A stretch of 9,786 nucleotides of DNA from Robiginitomaculum sp. (lineage in GTDB: Bacteria > Pseudomonadota > Alphaproteobacteria > Caulobacterales > Maricaulaceae): positions 1 to 9,786 of the forward strand of contig JAKITZ010000083.1 in the NCBI GenBank assembly GCA_021647805.1, in the 5' to 3' direction. Shown piece after piece: positions 5,963 to 9,786 of the stretch. The notes under the pieces were generated by a model that ran no database searches, was not told the DNA's origin, and was given only the letters and a program-made list of their open reading frames with translations. The position numbers and the translations under genes are program-made. Numbering within the stretch: position 1 is the first letter of the stretch; the number at the start of each line of letters is the position of its first letter.

Positions 5963-7366
5963 TCAAAGAGCCTCCAGCTGTCCCGGCAAATCATAAGCCC
6001 AGGCGGTAATATCTCCAGCACCTAAAAACAGCACCAAATCACCCGGGTTTGCTTTGTCGGCAACCATTTTAGCTAACGCTTCGCGTTTTACCGGATATAC
6101 GTCTTTGTGGCCATTGGCTTTTAATCCGGCAACCAAACTGTTTTGATCGGCACCGGCTATCGGCGTTTCTCCAGCTTCAAACACTGGCGTAACCAACACT
6201 GTATCGGCTTCGTTGAAACAGGTGCAAAACTCATCAAATAAGTCATGTAACCGCGTATATCTATGTGGCTGTACTATCGCAATCACCCGTCCATCGCTTG
6301 AGCTGCGTGCAGCTTGCAATACCGCGGTTATTTCTACTGGGTGATGACCATAATCATCGATAATAGTAACACCGTTCCACGTCTCAACATGAGTAAAACG
6401 TCTCTTTACCCCACCAAAGCTGGCCAATGCACTTTGCACCTGCTCAAAGTTAGCGCCCAATTCCTTGGCCACCACCACCGCAGCTGTAGCATTAGCAACA
6501 TTATGGTCTCCGGCCATTGGTAAAAACAGGTTTTCCCATTTTTCTTCTTTTGCCCCATCAGAACCGGAAAAACTAATATCAAAACGTGAACCATTATCAA
6601 CAGAAATTACCGGGCTAATTCGAGCATTTGCTTGCGGAGAAAAACCGTAAGACAATACTTTACGATTCTGGACTTTCGCGGAAAGCCTCTGCACATCAGG
6701 ATCATCAACACAAAGAACCGCAAACCCGTAAAATGGAATTGCTTCTACAAACTGGAAAAAAGCATCATGCAGGTTTTCCACAGTGCCGTAATGTTCCATG
6801 TGCTCAGGATCAATATTGGTAACAATAGCAACAGCACCGCGGAGCTTTAAAAACGAGCCGTCACTTTCATCGGCTTCAACCACCATCCAATCGCCAGTTC
6901 CCAGTTTTGCATTTGAATCATAGGCAGAAATAATCCCACCATTTATCACTGTTGGATCTAGTCCAGCAGCATCAAGCAAGGTGGCGACAAGTGATGTGGT
7001 AGTGGTTTTGCCATGAGTACCAGCCACCGCAACCGACCATTTAAGGCGCATTAATTCCGCCAGCATTTCCGCTCTTCGAACCACCGGAATACCAAGTTCA
7101 CGCGCGGCGATCACTTCAGGGTTATCGTCACTAATCGCAGTTGAGACAACAATTGCAGAAACACCACAAACATTATCCGCTTGTTGACCGATAATCACTT
7201 TGGCACCTTTTTGGCGCAGGCGTTTTACATTAGCGTTCTCAGAAATGTCTGATCCTTGCACTTGATACTCCAAGTTCAACATCACCTCGGCAATACCACT
7301 CATGCCGATACCACCAATGCCAACAAAATGTATTACACCAAATTCAAAAGGTACTGCACCACGCAA
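5963..7366 (-). CDS. murC: UDP-N-acetylmuramate--L-alanine ligase MurC (TTG start)
   Basis: ATP-dependent cytoplasmic ligase that adds L-alanine, the first stem-peptide residue, to UDP-MurNAc. All three Mur ligase domains are complete in 467 residues: an N-terminal UDP-binding Rossmann domain with VGIGGIGMSGIAEV (15-28), a central ATPase domain with P-loop GTHGKTTTTS (116-125), EADESDGSF (164-172), NIDPEHMEHY (184-193) and GDHNVANATAA (286-296), and a C-terminal domain with GGVKRRF (318-324), DDYGHHPVEI (337-346), QPHRYTR (366-372) and GAGDI (449-453). The first codon is TTG, with AGGAG 6 nt upstream inside the murG stop region. No ATG or GTG lies before the conserved glycine motif. It begins 2 nt after murG and ends 1 nt before murB. 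Confidence 0.96.
   Translation of the reverse strand: MRGAVPFEFGVIHFVGIGGIGMSGIAEVMLNLEYQVQGSDISENANVKRLRQKGAKVIIGQQADNVCGVSAIVVSTAISDDNPEVIAARELGIPVVRRAEMLAELMRLKWSVAVAGTHGKTTTTSLVATLLDAAGLDPTVINGGIISAYDSNAKLGTGDWMVVEADESDGSFLKLRGAVAIVTNIDPEHMEHYGTVENLHDAFFQFVEAIPFYGFAVLCVDDPDVQRLSAKVQNRKVLSYGFSPQANARISPVISVDNGSRFDISFSGSDGAKEEKWENLFLPMAGDHNVANATAAVVVAKELGANFEQVQSALASFGGVKRRFTHVETWNGVTIIDDYGHHPVEITAVLQAARSSSDGRVIAIVQPHRYTRLHDLFDEFCTCFNEADTVLVTPVFEAGETPIAGADQNSLVAGLKANGHKDVYPVKREALAKMVADKANPGDLVLFLGAGDITAWAYDLPGQLEAL
5971..5975 (-). promoter_or_regulatory. Ribosome-binding site for murB within the murC 3' end
   Basis: The minus strand has GGAGG, then the 9-nt spacer CTCTTTGAA containing the murC TGA, then GTG at 5961. 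Its spacing fits GTG 5961 and not the ATG at 6021 or 5994, which lie upstream of it. Confidence 0.7.
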
Positions 7367-7368
7367 AA

Positions 7369-8457
7369 CTATCTCCTCTTTTCCAATACTAGATCCGCAA
7401 GTTTAGTGGCCGCATTAACTCTGGCAACCGATTTTGCCGCTTCTGCCCGTTTTGACAGCTCAGGTAGATCAGACAATCTTACCTGTAAAAGTGCTGCCAA
7501 TTTCTCTGGTGTCAATTCTTCTTCACTTATTACATCAGCAGCACCGGCTTTTTTTAGCTCACCAGCATTTATTGTCTGATGATCGTCCATAGCAATAGCA
7601 AGCGGTATCAAAATGCAAGGTTTACCCATTGCTGCTAATTCGGACACACTAGAAGCACCGGCTCGTGCCACCACCAGATGCGCCATGGCAAGTCGGCTAG
7701 CAACATCATCAAAAAACGGAGCCAACTCGCAACGAACCCCGGCACTGGCAAAAGTTTCAGTTGCCTTTTTAATTCTGTCTTTGGTGATTTGCGCTACCAC
7801 AAACAACCGTTTTCGCAATTCCTTTGGCAAAAGGGCAATCGCCGCCGGAACAGTATCGCTTAATATTCTGGCACCTAATGAGCCGCCCAACACACATAAG
7901 TTCAAATCGCCAGCAACAGTTGGAAACGGTTTATTGATCGCTTGCATCAATGCTGGGCGCAATGGGTTTCCGGTTACCAAATGGCGAATATTCTTGTTTG
8001 TTGGTAGCTGATTTAGAGTTTCAAAACCACTGGCGATCCAATTAACACTTACCGCGCCTAATCGGTTAGCTCTTCCTAAAACTGCATTTTGCTCATGCAA
8101 ACCGAGTGGTAGTTTTAATGATCTTGCCGCCAATATTGCTGGAACCGAAGGGTATCCACCAAAGCCAACCACATGATCACAATCATGTTTTTTCAAAAAC
8201 TTTATCGTCGCATGTCGAGAACGTATCATTGACAAAAACCAGACAAACAATTTTATTGGGTTCTTTGATGGGCTTGCAGACTTTACCACTAGTTTTTGAT
8301 CACAAGGAAACTTTTCAGTTAATTTCTCGCCACGCGGGTCAGTTACCAGTATAACACTTGCGCCACGTGAAATCAGCTCATGAGCAAGAGCTTCTGCAGG
8401 AAATACATGCCCGCCGGTTCCACCTGCCGCTAATGCAATCACCGGCTTTTTACTCAT
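7369..8457 (-). CDS. murG: Lipid II synthase MurG
   Basis: Peripheral membrane GT-B glycosyltransferase on the cytoplasmic face of the inner membrane. It transfers GlcNAc from UDP-GlcNAc to lipid I (undecaprenyl-PP-MurNAc-pentapeptide) to give lipid II. The 362 residues are of normal length. Family motifs are the N-terminal glycine loop GGTGGHVFPA (12-21), VGFGGYPSVPA (97-107), HEQNAVLGRANR (121-132), TGNPLR (162-167), the second glycine loop GGSLGA (191-196), ARAGASSVSEL (264-274) in the UDP-GlcNAc site, and PLAIAMDDHQTINA (285-298). The basic, hydrophobic stretch around 67-90 fits membrane association. The ATG overlaps the ftsW stop as ATGA (8454-8457), with GGAG 7 nt upstream inside ftsW. 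Confidence 0.97.
   Translation of the reverse strand: MSKKPVIALAAGGTGGHVFPAEALAHELISRGASVILVTDPRGEKLTEKFPCDQKLVVKSASPSKNPIKLFVWFLSMIRSRHATIKFLKKHDCDHVVGFGGYPSVPAILAARSLKLPLGLHEQNAVLGRANRLGAVSVNWIASGFETLNQLPTNKNIRHLVTGNPLRPALMQAINKPFPTVAGDLNLCVLGGSLGARILSDTVPAAIALLPKELRKRLFVVAQITKDRIKKATETFASAGVRCELAPFFDDVASRLAMAHLVVARAGASSVSELAAMGKPCILIPLAIAMDDHQTINAGELKKAGAADVISEEELTPEKLAALLQVRLSDLPELSKRAEAAKSVARVNAATKLADLVLEKRR
7373..7377 (-). promoter_or_regulatory. Ribosome-binding site supporting the murC TTG start
   Basis: AGGAG on the minus strand spans the last murG codons. It is followed by ATAGTT, which includes the murG TAG stop, and then TTG at 7366. The strong match and 6-nt spacing support initiation at this rare start codon. 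Confidence 0.7.
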
Positions 8458-9578
8458 TCCATTACTCCCGGTCGCGATCTGGTAAAAGCCAATAATAAGC
8501 CCACGGTAAGACCAATAGCCAACATTGATGATCCACCATAGGAAATAAAAGGTAAAGTCATTCCTGTAGTTGGAAGCATTTGCAAATTAACACCAATGTT
8601 TATAAAAGCCTGCAACCCTAGCAACACAGCCAAGCCGATTGCAGATAATTGTGAAACCGGGTCAATAAGACGACTGGCGCGCATCATTGAGCGTACCACA
8701 ATCAAAGTATAAAGGCCGATGATTATAACACACAAAATCATTCCAAATTCTTCGGCGGCAACTGAAAAAATAAAGTCAGTGTGTGCGTCAGGTATCTCGC
8801 TCTTAATTCGTCCTTCACCAGGACCACGGCCAAATACCCCACCGCGTTGGATCGCTGCCATTGCCATATTAACCTGATGGTTATCACCGCTTGAAGAATC
8901 AAGAAAACGATTTATCCGACTGGCAAAATGCGGCATCGCCAAATACACACCAATCGAACCAATAACCGTCAAAGAAATGAAAGACACGACCCATTGCCAA
9001 GACATTCCGGCAATAAAAAAAACCAACACAAAACTCATTGTAATAAGAATAGTTTGCCCGGCATCTGGTTGAAGTAATAATAACATTGAAGAAAAACCGT
9101 AAACCGCAAAAGCAATCAACCTGCCAGGAATTCCAGTTTGCTGGCTTTTAACTAGCAACCAAGCAATCATTACCATCAAGCCAGGTTTTAAGAACTCCGA
9201 TGGCTGTAAGGTAAACGAGCCTACTCTGATCCACCTTTTTGCTTCCCCCGCAGTGTAATTTCCAAAAAATTCAATATAAATCATCACCAAAAGCGCGCAA
9301 AGCAAAGCAAGAAATGCCAAGCGCCGGGCATTTTGTCTTGAGAACATGGAAATAACGAATACTGAACCGGCGGCTAGACCTGCAAAAATCAAATGCCGTG
9401 ATAAATAATAAAAAGGGTCAATCAAGTCACGTCGATCAGCAGCCCCCGGCGAAGACGCCAATGACAAAAGCAATCCAATAATAATTAGCAACCCAACGGC
9501 CAAAACGGAAACTTTATCAACGCTCCAATACCAGTCGCGGATCATAGATTGCTGACGGTGTTTGGCAATTGAACTCAT
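8454..9578 (-). CDS. ftsW: Septal peptidoglycan polymerase FtsW (SEDS family)
   Basis: Polytopic inner-membrane glycosyltransferase that polymerises lipid II at the division site, acting with the transpeptidase FtsI/PBP3. The 374 residues contain about ten hydrophobic segments, the first at about 22-42. SEDS motifs include AKRWIRVG (113-120), LQPSEFLKPG (124-133), QPDAG (170-174), RGGVFGRGPGEG (245-256), PDAHTDFIFSVAAEE (263-277), whose HTDFIF Asp268 appears to match the proposed catalytic Asp of the family, and LPTTGMTLPFISYGGSSML (335-353). The TTGMTLPFISYGGSS motif and the dcw location favour FtsW over RodA. The ATG overlaps the murD stop as ATGA (9575-9578), with AAGG 7 nt upstream. Confidence 0.96.
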   Translation of the reverse strand: MSSIAKHRQQSMIRDWYWSVDKVSVLAVGLLIIIGLLLSLASSPGAADRRDLIDPFYYLSRHLIFAGLAAGSVFVISMFSRQNARRLAFLALLCALLVMIYIEFFGNYTAGEAKRWIRVGSFTLQPSEFLKPGLMVMIAWLLVKSQQTGIPGRLIAFAVYGFSSMLLLLQPDAGQTILITMSFVLVFFIAGMSWQWVVSFISLTVIGSIGVYLAMPHFASRINRFLDSSSGDNHQVNMAMAAIQRGGVFGRGPGEGRIKSEIPDAHTDFIFSVAAEEFGMILCVIIIGLYTLIVVRSMMRASRLIDPVSQLSAIGLAVLLGLQAFINIGVNLQMLPTTGMTLPFISYGGSSMLAIGLTVGLLLAFTRSRPGVME

Positions 9579-9786
9579 TGTTTTTGCCTTACGTTTTCAA
9601 ACAGTTCAACAAACGCATCACCACGTTCTTCAAAATCAGTAAACTGATCAAAAGAAGCACAGGCCGGAGAAAACAGAACCACAGGGTCTTTTGCATCGCT
9701 TTTATCCGCATCGGCAACGGCTATATGAAAAGCCGCGCTTAAGTCATCACACTGAACGTTCTCGCAAAGCCCTTTTAATTGCTTAG
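9575..9786 (-). CDS. murD: UDP-N-acetylmuramoylalanine--D-glutamate ligase MurD, C-terminal end (cut by the window)
   Basis: Only the last 69 residues are present, because the 5' part lies beyond the right edge of the window. MurD adds D-glutamate to UDP-MurNAc-L-Ala in the cytoplasm. The fragment contains the conserved C-terminal stretch VVLFSPACASFDQFTDFEE followed by RGDAFVELFENVRQKQ and the TGA stop. The SPACASFDQF and FEERG motifs are diagnostic of MurD in the Mur ligase family, and its place just before ftsW is the standard dcw order. The stop shares ATGA with the ftsW start. The reading frame enters at the window edge with two leftover bases, as expected for a truncated but intact gene. 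Confidence 0.93.
   Translation of the reverse strand, partial: KQLKGLCENVQCDDLSAAFHIAVADADKSDAKDPVVLFSPACASFDQFTDFEERGDAFVELFENVRQKQ

Noticed and set aside
7613..8011. 132-codon plus-strand open frame opposite murG
   Set aside because: A shadow of murG on the other strand with no recognisable motifs or start signals.
1..9786. Search for CRISPR arrays, tRNA or rRNA genes, riboswitches, defence or mobile cassettes
   Set aside because: No regularly spaced repeats, RNA-gene signatures or non-core genes were seen. Nearly every base left of murD belongs to an intact dcw gene or the short gaps described.

Overview
The window is a stretch of the bacterial division and cell wall (dcw) cluster, all of it on the minus strand. 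In transcription order, which is right to left in these coordinates, it reads murD (3' end only), ftsW, murG, murC, murB, ddl, ftsQ, ftsA, ftsZ. The gene order and the proteins point to an alphaproteobacterium. FtsA and FtsQ look alphaproteobacterial, FtsZ carries a long Pro/Glu-rich linker and ends in the DDELEIPAFLRRQAN peptide, and a perfect CtrA-type site (TTAA-N7-TTAA) lies upstream of ftsZ. An intergenic double-hairpin repeat before ftsZ resembles, from memory, a family common in Hyphomicrobiales (Rhizobiales). Spot counts put GC at roughly 40-47%, low for that order, so the genus stays open.

Layout. Positions 9786-1916 form one tightly packed block. murD/ftsW, ftsW/murG, murB/ddl and ftsQ/ftsA each share a 4-nt ATGA stop/start overlap. 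murG/murC and murC/murB are separated by only 2 and 1 nt, and ddl/ftsQ overlap by 47 nt. This implies one polycistronic message with translational coupling. Several starts had to be chosen from ribosome-binding sites: murC uses TTG (7366), murB uses GTG (5961), ddl ATG (5059) and ftsZ ATG (1602). Positions 1915-1603 (313 nt) are the only sizeable gap. It holds the double-hairpin repeat and then the CtrA site with a possible promoter, so ftsZ probably has its own cell-cycle-regulated transcription. Positions 198-1, downstream of ftsZ, contain no gene. They hold a degenerate hairpin related to the upstream repeat and a 16-bp perfect hairpin that is probably a terminator.

How the genes work together. 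MurC, MurB, MurD and Ddl make the cytoplasmic UDP-MurNAc-peptide precursor and its D-Ala-D-Ala end. MurG converts lipid I to lipid II. FtsW polymerises lipid II at the septum. FtsQ is the periplasmic scaffold of the divisome, FtsA anchors FtsZ to the membrane, and FtsZ forms the ring.

No novel system was found. The genes are intact, ordinary core genes. The interest lies in ftsZ regulation, the paired intergenic repeats flanking ftsZ, and the start-codon and overlap architecture.
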